A stretch of 10,579 bases of DNA from Pseudomonadota bacterium (lineage in GTDB: Bacteria; SZUA-182; DTGQ01), in NCBI GenBank assembly GCA_030605265.1, contig JAUWIR010000090.1, positions 1 to 10,579 on the forward strand, in the 5' to 3' direction. Shown piece after piece: positions 1 through 7,592 of this stretch. Below the pieces are notes generated by a model that saw nothing but the letters and a program-made list of their open reading frames with translations, searched no databases and had not been told where the DNA came from. How positions within the stretch are numbered: position 1 is the first letter of the stretch; each line of letters opens with the position of its first letter. The translations under genes and the position numbers were made by a program.

Positions 1-97
1 ATTATTAACATATGCTTGCTTTATCATAATTTATTCAAAACGAAGTCATGTTTTAAATTTAAAAATGATGATACAAAACTAGCATGAAAAAAATCTA

Positions 98-1429
98 TTG
101 GAAATGCCAGATATTAAACACCCTAGACCGGAGGCCATCATTGAGGGAGGTACCGGGGGAGCACATCTTGCAGAAGTGAATGTGGAATTACTGGAAGGTG
201 AAAGGCGTAAAGTATCTTCAACTGAACTGGTCAACCGCTGGCGACAGGCTGTGGGAGATATTCCGGGGGTTTCATCATTAACCTTTACTTCCTCATTATT
301 TACTACAGGAGAGGCTATAAATATTGAATTGACCCATCATACTTTTGAGACCCTTTTACTCATTACCAATCGGATGAAAGAACTGTTAGCCCAATATCAA
401 GGGGTGAGTGATATAACTGATGATTTTGAGCCAGGCAAAACAGAATTAAAACTTACCCTCAAAGAGCAGGGCCGCCTCCTTGGAGTGACCCTGTCAGATC
501 TGGCCAGACAGATTCGGTACGGATTTTATGGTCAAGAAGTGCAGCGTTTTCAGCGGGGAAGAGAAGATATTCGGGTGATGGTCCGCTACCCCGAAGCCCA
601 ACGAAGAAGCCTGGCAGATATAAACGGCTTGCGCCTTCACTTGGCCCAAGGCCGAAAGGTCCCCTTGTCACAAGTTGCCAATATCCGGGAGGGGCGAGGT
701 TATGCTGCTATAAATCGCCTTGATCGTCATCGGGTAGTCACCATTACTGCTGATGTTGATGAAGCTGTTGGAAATGCGAATGAAATTAATCAGGACCTTC
801 TCTCAAGAGTTCTTCCTCAAATGCAAAATGAATTTCCAGGGCTCACCTTCAGCTTTGGAGGCCGGCAAAAAGAGCAAGCTGAATCCTTTGCCGGCCTTCG
901 TCTTAATTTTATCATCGCCCTTTTGGCTATATTTGCTCTTTTGGCAGTGCAGTTTCGAAGCTATATTCAACCGGCCATTGTTATGTCAGCCATCCCTTTT
1001 GGCCTTGTCGGGGCAGTAATCGGACATATTCTTATGGGGTTTAATCTCTCCCTTCTTTCCCTTTTCGGCCTCGTTGCCCTGGCCGGGATTGTGGTTAATG
1101 ATTCCCTGATTCTCATCGATCTTATTAATCGGGAAAGAAAAGAAGGAGTGCCCTTAAAAAAGGTAGTTATTGATTCTACTGCCCGCAGGTTCCGCCCGAT
1201 CATCTTAACTACCCTGACCACCTTTTTCGGTTTAACACCAATGATCATGGAAAAAAGTCTTCAGGCCCGCTTCCTTATCCCCATGGCTGTAAGCCTCGGT
1301 TTTGGCGTTATGTTCGCTACAGCCATTACTCTTCTTTTAGTCCCTTCCCTTTACTTGATCCTTGAGGATATGAGAGCAATGAATGAGAAAATAATCACTA
1401 AGGTAAAAATATTCCTTAGGGCAAGCTAA
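98..1429 (+). pseudogene. C-terminal remnant of an RND-family efflux pump (AcrB/Mdt type), 5'-truncated
   Basis: RND pumps use proton flux to export drugs, metals or lipids across the Gram-negative envelope and are normally about 1,030 residues. Only about 440 remain here. Residues about 12-265 are the end of the second periplasmic (porter/docking) loop. They are followed by five hydrophobic segments at about 268-285, 291-313, 317-343, 367-384 and 393-423, matching TM8-TM12. The 'VVNDSLILIDLIN' stretch (332-344) and the R-x-RPI-x-TTLTT stretch (364-374) are typical of the family. TM1-TM7 and the first periplasmic loop are absent. The start is uncertain: TTG at 98 or ATG at 104, neither with a ribosome binding site. 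The same frame has a TAG at 80-82, and no frame of bases 1-97 resembles RND. The body is richer in G+C than its upstream flank, so this looks like a deletion or rearrangement boundary. Family is certain; non-function is inferred. Confidence 0.85.
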
Positions 1430-1532
1430 CATTTTGCAACCTGTACAGTCGTTCGATTTTTAGATTCACTGGTCCACTTTTTTTTCCCCGTAAATTATTG
1501 ATCAGCTTTGTATCAGATGCTCAGCAATTATT

Positions 1533-1554
1533 GTTCATTAATTGAAAAATGAAC
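1533..1554. promoter_or_regulatory. 22-base inverted repeat, candidate upstream activator site
   Basis: Perfect 7-base arms, GTTCATT and AATGAAC, are separated by 8 bases. No T-run follows, so it is not a terminator. Its centre lies about 115 bases upstream of the start site predicted from the sigma-54 promoter, a common distance for sites of sigma-54 enhancer-binding proteins. Such an IR in AT-rich DNA can occur by chance. The role is inferred from position only, and the arms do not match the enteric NtrC consensus. Confidence 0.35.
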
Positions 1555-1602
1555 CTTCCCATTCACTTTCTCCTGAACATCATTTCTACTCTATTCACAC
1601 TA

Positions 1603-1615
1603 AATCAAAGAGTTA
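1603..1615 (+). promoter_or_regulatory. Candidate IHF binding site
   Basis: AATCAAAGAGTTA matches the IHF consensus WATCAANNNNTTR at every defined base. It lies at about -56 to -44 relative to the predicted sigma-54 start, between the palindrome and the -24/-12 element. That is where IHF commonly bends DNA to bring an enhancer-bound activator to sigma-54 polymerase. The consensus is loose, and the position makes it more credible than the match alone. Confidence 0.45.
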
Positions 1616-1631
1616 ATAACTTTCCTCATAC

Positions 1632-1648
1632 TTGGCATAATAGTTGCT
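1632..1648 (+). promoter_or_regulatory. Sigma-54 (RpoN) -24/-12 promoter
   Basis: The sequence TTGGCATAATAGTTGCT fits YTGGCAC-N5-TTGCW with one mismatch (T for C). The invariant GG (1634-1635) and GC (1646-1647) are exactly 10 bases apart, as required. The predicted start is near base 1659. It points into the small ORF at 1705 and no other plus-strand gene lies near. The upstream palindrome and IHF match support it. Transcription has not been shown. Confidence 0.62.
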
Positions 1649-1704
1649 TATATTTAAAACCATAATAAGAAAAACAGAGAAATGCCCAGAGAAGGGAGTT
1701 CAAC

Positions 1705-1770
1705 ATGGCTATTGCGAAACAGTGCTTTTGGCATATTGAAGTCCCATCTGGCGAAATCAGCGACTCTTAA
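1705..1770 (+). CDS. Candidate 21-residue small protein downstream of a sigma-54 promoter
   Basis: The ORF runs ATG to TAA and encodes MAIAKQCFWHIEVPSGEISD followed by S. It has a strong ribosome binding site, AGGGAG at 1693-1698, six bases before the ATG, one of the best in the window. The 5' leader from the predicted sigma-54 start is about 46 bases. The peptide has no hydrophobic span or signal sequence, and I do not recognise a family. A second frame is open from 1740 to 1934, in the -1 phase relative to this ORF, but no canonical slippery heptamer is visible. Alternatives: a leader peptide, a small RNA with an incidental ORF, or part of a dispersed repeat. A minus-strand reading (1654-1938) is open too, but mostly through the tandem repeat. 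Confidence 0.4.
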   Translation: MAIAKQCFWHIEVPSGEISDS

Positions 1771-1811
1771 TTGCTCGTGCGGAATTGAAGCAGATACTAA
1801 AGCGGTCTTGT

Positions 1812-1931
1812 GCTCATGTTCTTTTTGATTGTGCTCAGGTTCCCTCTGATCCTGCTCCCTCTGATCCTGCTCATGTTCCCTCTGATCCTGCTCATGTTCT
1901 TTTTGATTATGCTCATGTTCCTGTTGATAGA
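1812..1931. repeat. 21-bp tandem repeat, about 5.7 copies
   Basis: The units start at 1812, 1833, 1854, 1869, 1890 and 1911. The core is GCTCATGTTCCCTCTGATCCT, with variants of the CTTTTTGATT type. The third unit is 15 bases, a 6-base deletion that keeps the codon phase; the last is degenerate. Because 21 is divisible by three, frames stay open through the array on both strands: heptads such as EHEQDQR on minus and AHVPSDP on plus. That explains the spurious long ORFs here. The array lies within the predicted sigma-54 transcript. Confidence 0.85.
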
Positions 1932-2148
1932 TGAACACATTACAATTTGCTCTCTGATCTGGGCTTTCTAATTTTTGCTAAAGGACATTATAATCTCGGG
2001 ATAGGGTGAAAAGAAATTGATGAAAAAATTGATGGGGCTGCTGAGGCTTTTTTTTAATAAACTGCACATTTCCTTCACCTCAAAGAAAAAAGACCATTAA
2101 AAAAGAATCCCCCAACCTAGAGTGACCCATGAACGCTTACAAAAATCC

Positions 2149-3783
2149 TTATAAATACCAGTTTGGATCAGGGTTTACAAATATCTCTTCACGGTGCTCA
2201 CACTCTTTGAGGAAGGTCAAATCTTCCTTATCGATACTTCTCTTTTTCTCCCATTTAAGAGCTATTTTGGCAAGTTTCGTAAAATCATTATGATGTTCGA
2301 CTATCCGCCTTTCCCCATGATCTTTGGTACTATTGTTGGTGATCATAAATTCCCAGTCTGAAGACTGAAGGATAAGCAATTCTCGAATGCCTTGTCTCAG
2401 TATCCTTTGGAGTAACTCATCCTTTTCTTCTCTAAAATGATTGGCCAGATGGCGCATCTGTTTTTCCGCTGAATAAATTCTTTCCCACACCCATTCCAGT
2501 TTCGGGTTAATCCAGGTACTGCTGTCAGCATTCTTCCCCCAGGATGATTCAGGTAATTGAATCTCCTGCGTAGGAGAAAATTGTTTTCTATAAGTAGAAC
2601 AAGTGATTAACGCCATTTCTGGGTCACTATGGATCCATTTCAGTAATTCATAAATCCATTTTGGCCCTTCAAACCACCAATGGCCGAACAATTCAGCATC
2701 AAACGCGGCAACTTTCAGACCCAATTCATTGGTTTTGAGAAATTGATGCTCAAGGGTTTTCTTAATAGACCACTTATAATGGCCGGCATGCTGAATTAAT
2801 AAATTCCGCACCTTTTTATAGGAATACACTTGTTTGTAAGCCATATCAAGTTTTTTATCTGTAATTTTCCAATACCGATTGCCGCTTCCCCAATGCTTTT
2901 TGTGAAAATCAAGATAGTCGCCATTTCCCGGATATCCTTTTTCAAAATTCCAAATTTGCTCGGATAATCCTGTGTCGCGGACAAATGCTGTTACCGGATT
3001 TTCTTTGATTGATGGGTTGCTAATAGAATAAGTACTCCAGGGTGTTTTATCAATTCCCTCTGGGGAGGCTTTTTTAAATTGTTCCTGATCTATGAAAAAA
3101 TAGGAGATCCCGTTTTCCGCTAAAAATTCTTCCAACCCCCTTCTATAGCGAGAAGGCTCGCAGCGGCGATGGGTTAAAGGATGTGTCCATTGACATGAGG
3201 GGCGATAGCCTAATTCAGGCAACCATATACCGGAAGGGGGTTTCCCAAAAAGGCGTTCATAACTTGCTTTGGCCATCCTGATTTGAGCATTGATACTGGT
3301 ATCTTCAGAAAGGGCCGGCAAATATCCGTGGGTTGCTCCACAGGTTACCAGTTCCAGGTGACCGGCTTCCTGCATCCGCCGAAAGGCCTTGATAAGATCA
3401 CAATGATATTTTTCGGTAAATGACTGTTTGGTTTTAAAATAGAACTTTCGCCAAAGAGTAGACAATTTGAGCATTTGAGGATCATTTTCCAAAAAAAATT
3501 TCTCGTCCTCCATTGTAGAAAACATTTTTTGATCGCAGTAATTTTGAAATCCTTTTTTAAAATAATCTGTAACCAATTGCTCAGCTAAAACAGGCGAAAT
3601 ATTAATAGTGAGTTGTGGTGAAATCCCCCGGCTGATTAAACGATGAAAAATATTCAATAAAGGAATATAGGTTTCAGCAACAGCCTCATAGAGCCATTCT
3701 TCATTCATTCGATCATGATGGAGAACATAAGGGATATGGCAATGGAGAATTAAAATATAATTACCAAAAAAATTATTCTTCAT
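2149..3783 (-). CDS. GH57 1,4-alpha-glucan branching enzyme
   Basis: The protein of 544 residues is full length for the GH57 branching-enzyme group. These cytoplasmic enzymes transfer alpha-1,4 chains to alpha-1,6 branch points during glycogen synthesis. All five GH57 signatures are visible: HCHIPY (14-19), GATHGYLP (149-156), GIWLPELGY with the expected nucleophile Glu190, FDAELFGHWWFEGP (361-374) with the expected acid/base Asp362, and the C-terminal SSDWEFM (474-480) of the helical DUF1957-type domain. The catalytic roles are taken from characterised family members. The start is supported because the first strand and the HxHxPY motif sit at the usual distance from the N-terminus, although no clear Shine-Dalgarno precedes it. 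It stands alone, divergent from the DUF4390-ntrY operon, with no other glycogen genes in the window. A GH57 amylase or 4-alpha-glucanotransferase is the main alternative, but the region-4 wording favours a branching enzyme. Confidence 0.9.
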   Translation of the reverse strand: MKNNFFGNYILILHCHIPYVLHHDRMNEEWLYEAVAETYIPLLNIFHRLISRGISPQLTINISPVLAEQLVTDYFKKGFQNYCDQKMFSTMEDEKFFLENDPQMLKLSTLWRKFYFKTKQSFTEKYHCDLIKAFRRMQEAGHLELVTCGATHGYLPALSEDTSINAQIRMAKASYERLFGKPPSGIWLPELGYRPSCQWTHPLTHRRCEPSRYRRGLEEFLAENGISYFFIDQEQFKKASPEGIDKTPWSTYSISNPSIKENPVTAFVRDTGLSEQIWNFEKGYPGNGDYLDFHKKHWGSGNRYWKITDKKLDMAYKQVYSYKKVRNLLIQHAGHYKWSIKKTLEHQFLKTNELGLKVAAFDAELFGHWWFEGPKWIYELLKWIHSDPEMALITCSTYRKQFSPTQEIQLPESSWGKNADSSTWINPKLEWVWERIYSAEKQMRHLANHFREEKDELLQRILRQGIRELLILQSSDWEFMITNNSTKDHGERRIVEHHNDFTKLAKIALKWEKKRSIDKEDLTFLKECEHREEIFVNPDPNWYL

Positions 3784-3860
3784 TTTACTGTATTTTTAAA
3801 TTTCTTAAAAAGTGTTTCAAGATTCAAGGTAATCTAGGAAGATTAAAAAAATAAAAGGTA

Positions 3861-3889
3861 ATTGTATAGAAATTCTTTTATCTCGTCAA
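3861..3889 (-). promoter_or_regulatory. Sigma-70-type promoter for the GH57 gene
   Basis: On the minus strand, TTGACG (3889-3884) and TACAAT (3866-3861) are 17 bases apart: a near-consensus -35, optimal spacing and a near-consensus -10. Transcription would start near 3854, giving a leader of about 70 bases before the ATG at 3783. Confidence 0.55.
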
Positions 3890-3988
3890 CCAATAACTGA
3901 AAATTTACAATTTACACTGTTTTGAATTTTTGCTAAGATAAACCGGTACTACCTTATTTTATTTGCTAATGATAAAATCTTACTATAT

Positions 3989-4007
3989 ATATGCTATTAT
4001 TGCATAT
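3989..4007. promoter_or_regulatory. Dyad in the promoter region of the DUF4390-ntrY operon
   Basis: Perfect arms ATATGC and GCATAT flank a 7-base centre containing TATTAT, 22 bases before the ATG at 4030. It could be an operator over a -10 element or a short leader hairpin. The surrounding DNA is so AT-rich that no single -35/-10 pair stands out; TTGCTA at 3963-3968 is too far from TATTAT and slightly too close to TATATA (3984-3989). Confidence 0.25.
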
Positions 4008-4029
4008 TACTGAAAAAGACGAGTAAGCC

Positions 4030-4614
4030 ATGAAAACCTTAAAATTAGCTTTTACTATTTCCCTCTTTCTCTTTAGCCACCTTTTGCTCTGCCCTTGGTC
4101 CCTTTTTGCTTCAAAGGCGGAAATTGTTGAGCTCACCGTCACTAACAAGCAGGAATATATTTTTATTGATGCTAAATTACAGGGAGCATTTACTGATAAA
4201 ATAAATGAGGCAATTTCCAGCGGCATCCCTACGACCTTTAAATATTATCTTGAGTTAAAAAATCCCCGTCTGTTATGGTTTGATAAAAAAATTGTTAAAA
4301 AATTAATCAAACATCAGGTTATCTACGATACTTTAAAAAAAGAATACCAGATTATTATTAAAGGAGGTCACTCCCCTATAGTAAAAGTTACCAAAAAAGA
4401 AGATGAAATGAGAAAATGGATGACCTCTATTAATTCTTTTCCCTTTGTATCTTCTAAAAAAGTGGCGCCTATAAATAAACACCGAATCAGATTAAAGGCG
4501 GAAATGAAATGTATTAAAATGCCCTTCCCCTTGAACTATTTATTATTCTATATTTCCTTCTGGGATTTCGATACTTCTTGGGTTAGCTCTCCAATACCTG
4601 AAGCGATCAAATAA
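4030..4614 (+). CDS. DUF4390 domain protein, exported, partner gene of ntrY
   Basis: The protein of 194 residues has a clear signal peptide: Lys-containing N-terminus, hydrophobic core about 7-26, and probable cleavage after the Ala of SKA (28-30). The mature part would be periplasmic. The pattern is that of DUF4390: an early 'EIVELTVTNKQEYIFIDAKL' segment, a 'GIPTTFKYYLEL' segment (about 65-76), and a C-terminal 'MPFPLNYLLFYISFWDFDTSW' type segment ending about 12 residues before the stop. DUF4390 has no established biochemical function. Genes of this family commonly sit directly upstream of ntrY, as here, so a role in sensing or modulating the kinase is inferred. Cys21 follows LLL, a poor lipobox, so I do not call it a lipoprotein. 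The gap to ntrY is 67 bases with no strong terminator. The start is fixed by the signal peptide; the ribosome binding site (GAGTAAG) is weak. Confidence 0.8.
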   Translation: MKTLKLAFTISLFLFSHLLLCPWSLFASKAEIVELTVTNKQEYIFIDAKLQGAFTDKINEAISSGIPTTFKYYLELKNPRLLWFDKKIVKKLIKHQVIYDTLKKEYQIIIKGGHSPIVKVTKKEDEMRKWMTSINSFPFVSSKKVAPINKHRIRLKAEMKCIKMPFPLNYLLFYISFWDFDTSWVSSPIPEAIK

Positions 4615-4681
4615 ATAATAATCCTCACCATTATTTAATAGAAACATTAAGACAAGGAACTCTCTCATTAGGATATTTAAT

Positions 4682-6886
4682 ATGGAGAAAAAGGAACAAA
4701 CCGAAAATAAAAGCCCCAGAAAAAAAATTATTTTTAAGCTGATCCTGCTCATCACTATATTAACTGTTTTTGAAACCATTATTTACCAATTCCGGGCCCA
4801 GGTAAACATCACCGATAATGTCTTAATACTGGTTGCCTTGAACCTCAACATCATCCTGTTGGTAATCCTGGCCCTTTTGATTTTAAGAAATCTGGTAAAA
4901 TTGTATTTTGAGCGGAAACAAAATGTTCCGGGCGCTAAATTCCGAACCAAACTGGTCACCTCTTTCATAGGCCTAACCTTAATTCCCTGCGTCCTGCTCT
5001 TTTTAGTGGCCAGTAATCTGATTAATACCAGTATTGACAGCTGGTTCAATGCTCAAAACGAAGAATCTCTCAAAAAAGCCTTAAAAGTAGCTCAAATCTA
5101 CTATGATAAAGAATTAGGGAAAGCTTTTACCAAAACAAGAGAGCTGAGTAAAATTATTACCAAAAAAGCCCTCCTTGATCAGGGGAAAAAAAGTGAATTA
5201 ATAACAACCGTCAAAAAAATCCAAAAAGAGTTTAACCTTGGTGTAGTAAAGGTTTTTAGCTCCACGAAAGAAGAAATTATCTATTCACAAAACCCCAAAA
5301 TACCCCAAAGCCGTTTTATTCATTCAATTTCAGACTTAGTGAATAAAGCTTTAAAAGGACAAGAATTTTTCATTGTTCATAAAACTAATCAAGGCGACTT
5401 AATTGATGGTGTGGTCCCAATTGTTTCCAGGTGGAGAGAGGAAGATATTGTCGGGGCCTTAGTCTTTAATATCTACGATACTCACAGTCTCATGGAAGAG
5501 ATTAATGATATAAAGAATTCCTATGAGGAATATAAACAGCGAAAAATCCTCAGGGCCCCGATAAAAAGCAGCTATATTATTACTTTTCTCCTTATCACCC
5601 TCTTGATTATTTTTTCAGCTACCTGGGTTGGATTTTATCTGGCCAAAGGCATCACTATTCCTATTCAAAGATTAGCTGAAGGAACGCGTAAAGTTGCTTT
5701 GGGAGACTGGGACTATAAAGTGCCCATTCAGGCAGATGATGAAATCGGCATGCTCATTGAGTCCTTCAATAAAATGACCGATGATTTGTATTCAGTGCAC
5801 AAAAGCTTACAAACAACCAACCAAGAATTAGATCAACGGAGAAATTATATTGAAACGGTCCTGGAAAACATTGCCTCAGGTGTTATAACTGTTGGGGAAA
5901 AAGGTGAAATTAGTACCATAAACAAGGCGGCAGCCAAAATCTTACATTTTGATAAAGACGCCATAGTTGGTCTACACTATAAATCTCTTTTTGACTTTTC
6001 ACATCTTAGCTCCCTTTATCTTTTATTGCGGGGAGTTGAAGAAAATAAAAAAAGTATTGTTGAAAAACAGATACAATTGTCTGTAACAGGTCGGCAAATT
6101 AATTTGTTAGTCAGTGTCTCCAACCTGTTTGATGAGGAAAACCATTATATGGGTATGGTTTGCGCTTTTGATGATTTAACCCAACTTATCAAAGCGCAAA
6201 AAATGGCTGCCTGGCAAGAAGTCGCCCGTAGATTGGCCCATGAAATAAAAAACCCTTTGACCCCAATCCAACTTTGTACAGAGCGATTGAGAAAAAAATT
6301 TTATGAAGACACCACGGAATATAAAAAAATCTTTAATGAGTGCACAGAGACAATAATTCTGGAAGTAAATGATTTAAAAACAATGATAGATGAATTTTCT
6401 CTCTTTGCCCGGATGCCTCTTCCAAACTTAAAAAAAGAGAATCTTAATCAACTCATCAGCACACTTCTGGCAAGATATCAGCAGATATATTCTGATATTG
6501 AATTTTATCAGGAACTCTCCAAGGATATTCCGGAAATTGATCTTGATAGGGAGCAGATCAAAAGGGTTTTTATTAATCTTTTTGATAATGCCATTGATTC
6601 AATGATCATGAATCAAAAGAAAAAAATCTTAAAAACAATAAGTATTTATGATACAATAATGTCTAAAGTCAAAATTGCCATCATTGATAATGGCATGGGT
6701 ATGCCCCCTGAAGACAAAACGAAGCTGTTTGTACCCTACTTTTCCACAAAAAAAGAAGGCCGAGGGTTGGGTTTGGCAATAGTTTATCGAATCATTAACG
6801 ATCACAACGGCGCCATAACAGTAGAGGATAATCTTCCTAAGGGGACAAAATTTACTTTGGCCTTCAATGTAAATAAAGATTATTAA
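4682..6886 (+). CDS. ntrY: NtrY-type membrane sensor histidine kinase
   Basis: This is an inner-membrane kinase of 734 residues that phosphorylates a response regulator, usually the sigma-54 activator NtrX. TM segments lie at about 16-37, 45-70 and 90-112. A periplasmic sensor region runs to about 297, then TM4 (298-320), HAMP (321-370), and PAS (about 388-500). The kinase core begins ARRLAHEIKNPLTP with the phospho-acceptor His520. The ATPase part shows the N box NLFDNAIDS (632-640), DNGMGMP (669-675) and GRGLGLAI (693-700). The three N-terminal TM helices before the sensor region are typical of NtrY. The ribosome binding site AGGA lies eight bases before the ATG. It follows the DUF4390 gene and is followed 16 bases later by tsaB, so the NtrX gene that often adjoins ntrY is not next to it. 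The signal sensed is unknown; nitrogen or redox is only a family-based guess. Confidence 0.9.
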   Translation: MEKKEQTENKSPRKKIIFKLILLITILTVFETIIYQFRAQVNITDNVLILVALNLNIILLVILALLILRNLVKLYFERKQNVPGAKFRTKLVTSFIGLTLIPCVLLFLVASNLINTSIDSWFNAQNEESLKKALKVAQIYYDKELGKAFTKTRELSKIITKKALLDQGKKSELITTVKKIQKEFNLGVVKVFSSTKEEIIYSQNPKIPQSRFIHSISDLVNKALKGQEFFIVHKTNQGDLIDGVVPIVSRWREEDIVGALVFNIYDTHSLMEEINDIKNSYEEYKQRKILRAPIKSSYIITFLLITLLIIFSATWVGFYLAKGITIPIQRLAEGTRKVALGDWDYKVPIQADDEIGMLIESFNKMTDDLYSVHKSLQTTNQELDQRRNYIETVLENIASGVITVGEKGEISTINKAAAKILHFDKDAIVGLHYKSLFDFSHLSSLYLLLRGVEENKKSIVEKQIQLSVTGRQINLLVSVSNLFDEENHYMGMVCAFDDLTQLIKAQKMAAWQEVARRLAHEIKNPLTPIQLCTERLRKKFYEDTTEYKKIFNECTETIILEVNDLKTMIDEFSLFARMPLPNLKKENLNQLISTLLARYQQIYSDIEFYQELSKDIPEIDLDREQIKRVFINLFDNAIDSMIMNQKKKILKTISIYDTIMSKVKIAIIDNGMGMPPEDKTKLFVPYFSTKKEGRGLGLAIVYRIINDHNGAITVEDNLPKGTKFTLAFNVNKDY

Positions 6887-6902
6887 TAGTAATGTCTCAA
6901 AA

Positions 6903-7592
6903 ATGTTAGTCCTGGGAATTGAAACAGCCACCTTGACCGGCAGTGTGGCTTTGGCGGATAATAACGGCATTATTGCCGAACATCTCCTGAATACGGAAGA
7001 TCCTCATAGTGAGCGCTTACTAAAAGGGATTGATCAAATTTTAACTAATGCCAAGTTATCCATAGAGGCTTGCGATGGTATTGCCGTATCTATAGGACCA
7101 GGTTCATTTACAGGCCTTCGGATCGGTGTTGTTACTGCAAAAACCCTTGCCTATACTTTGCAAAAACCCCTTACAGGGGTTTCAACCTTAGAGGTTTTAA
7201 CTCATAACCTACCCCTTACAGCTGATTTTATCTGCCCTATGATTGATGCTAGAAGAAAGGAAGTATACACAGCCCTATATGAATGGAAAGGTGAAAAATT
7301 AGAGGTCATCTTACCTGAAGCGGTAATCTCTCCGGAAAAAATGCTGGATACTTTAGCCTGTTCACGCAAAACTATCTTTATTGGAAATGGAGCTAATTTA
7401 TATAAATTGTTAATTCAGGAAAAATGTAAGGATAAAGCCCAATTCGCTCCAGAGTATCTCAATTATCCCAAAGCCTGCGTTGTTGCCAATTTAGGCTTCC
7501 AACGCATCAACAAAAAAAAATTAGATTCAATCTCTTTTTTGGTTCCCAATTATTTACGCCTTTCTGATGCAGAAATTAATTGGAGAAACTAA
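6903..7592 (+). CDS. tsaB: tRNA threonylcarbamoyladenosine biosynthesis protein TsaB
   Basis: TsaB is the non-catalytic scaffold that pairs with TsaD and TsaE to make t6A at position 37 of ANN-decoding tRNAs; it is usually essential and cytoplasmic. Its 229 residues are the normal length. The N-terminus MLVLGIETAT, the SIGPGSFTGLRIGV motif (63-76), MIDARRKEVYTALY (113-126) and the closing 'VPNYLRLSDAE' stretch are hallmarks. The loss of the TsaD metal-binding histidines is normal for TsaB. The ATG lies 16 bases after the ntrY stop with no visible Shine-Dalgarno, so translation may depend on ribosomes finishing ntrY. The stop codon overlaps that of miaA on the other strand (shared bases 7590-7591), leaving no room for a separate terminator. 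Confidence 0.93.
   Translation: MLVLGIETATLTGSVALADNNGIIAEHLLNTEDPHSERLLKGIDQILTNAKLSIEACDGIAVSIGPGSFTGLRIGVVTAKTLAYTLQKPLTGVSTLEVLTHNLPLTADFICPMIDARRKEVYTALYEWKGEKLEVILPEAVISPEKMLDTLACSRKTIFIGNGANLYKLLIQEKCKDKAQFAPEYLNYPKACVVANLGFQRINKKKLDSISFLVPNYLRLSDAEINWRN

Larger units (their letters stand above)
1430..2148. other. 719-base region without a conventional gene; regulatory sites, small ORF and tandem repeat
   Basis: This stretch lies between the RND remnant and the convergent end of the GH57 gene. It contains, in order, a 22-base palindrome, an IHF-consensus match, a sigma-54 promoter, a 21-codon ORF and a 21-bp tandem repeat, each listed separately. The remainder (about 1940-2148) is AT-rich. 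A T8 run at 2048-2055 follows a G-rich stretch that can form only a weak G-U-containing hairpin, so it is a poor candidate terminator for a plus-strand transcript. I see no convincing terminator for the GH57 gene and no tRNA. Confidence 0.6.

Noticed and set aside
753..1248. Alternative-frame ORFs inside the RND remnant on both strands
   Set aside because: They overlap clear RND coding sequence and show no family features.
1441..1448. CTGTACAG as a LexA box
   Set aside because: It is an 8-base palindrome without the N8 spacer of the Gram-negative CTG-N10-CAG box, and no promoter is adjacent.
1812..1931. CRISPR array
   Set aside because: The repeats are directly adjacent with no unique spacers, and no cas genes are present.
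1654..1938. Minus-strand 94-codon ORF with EHEQDQR heptads
   Set aside because: Half of it is the tandem repeat, no clear ribosome site precedes the ATG, and the opposing sigma-54 promoter and ribosome site point the other way. Not annotated as a gene.
2034..2055. Rho-independent terminator before the T8 run
   Set aside because: The preceding bases form only about five pairs, mostly G-U; too weak to call.
4612..4637. 8-base AT-only inverted repeat right after the DUF4390 stop as terminator
   Set aside because: The stem has no G-C pairs and no T-run follows; ntrY most likely shares the transcript.
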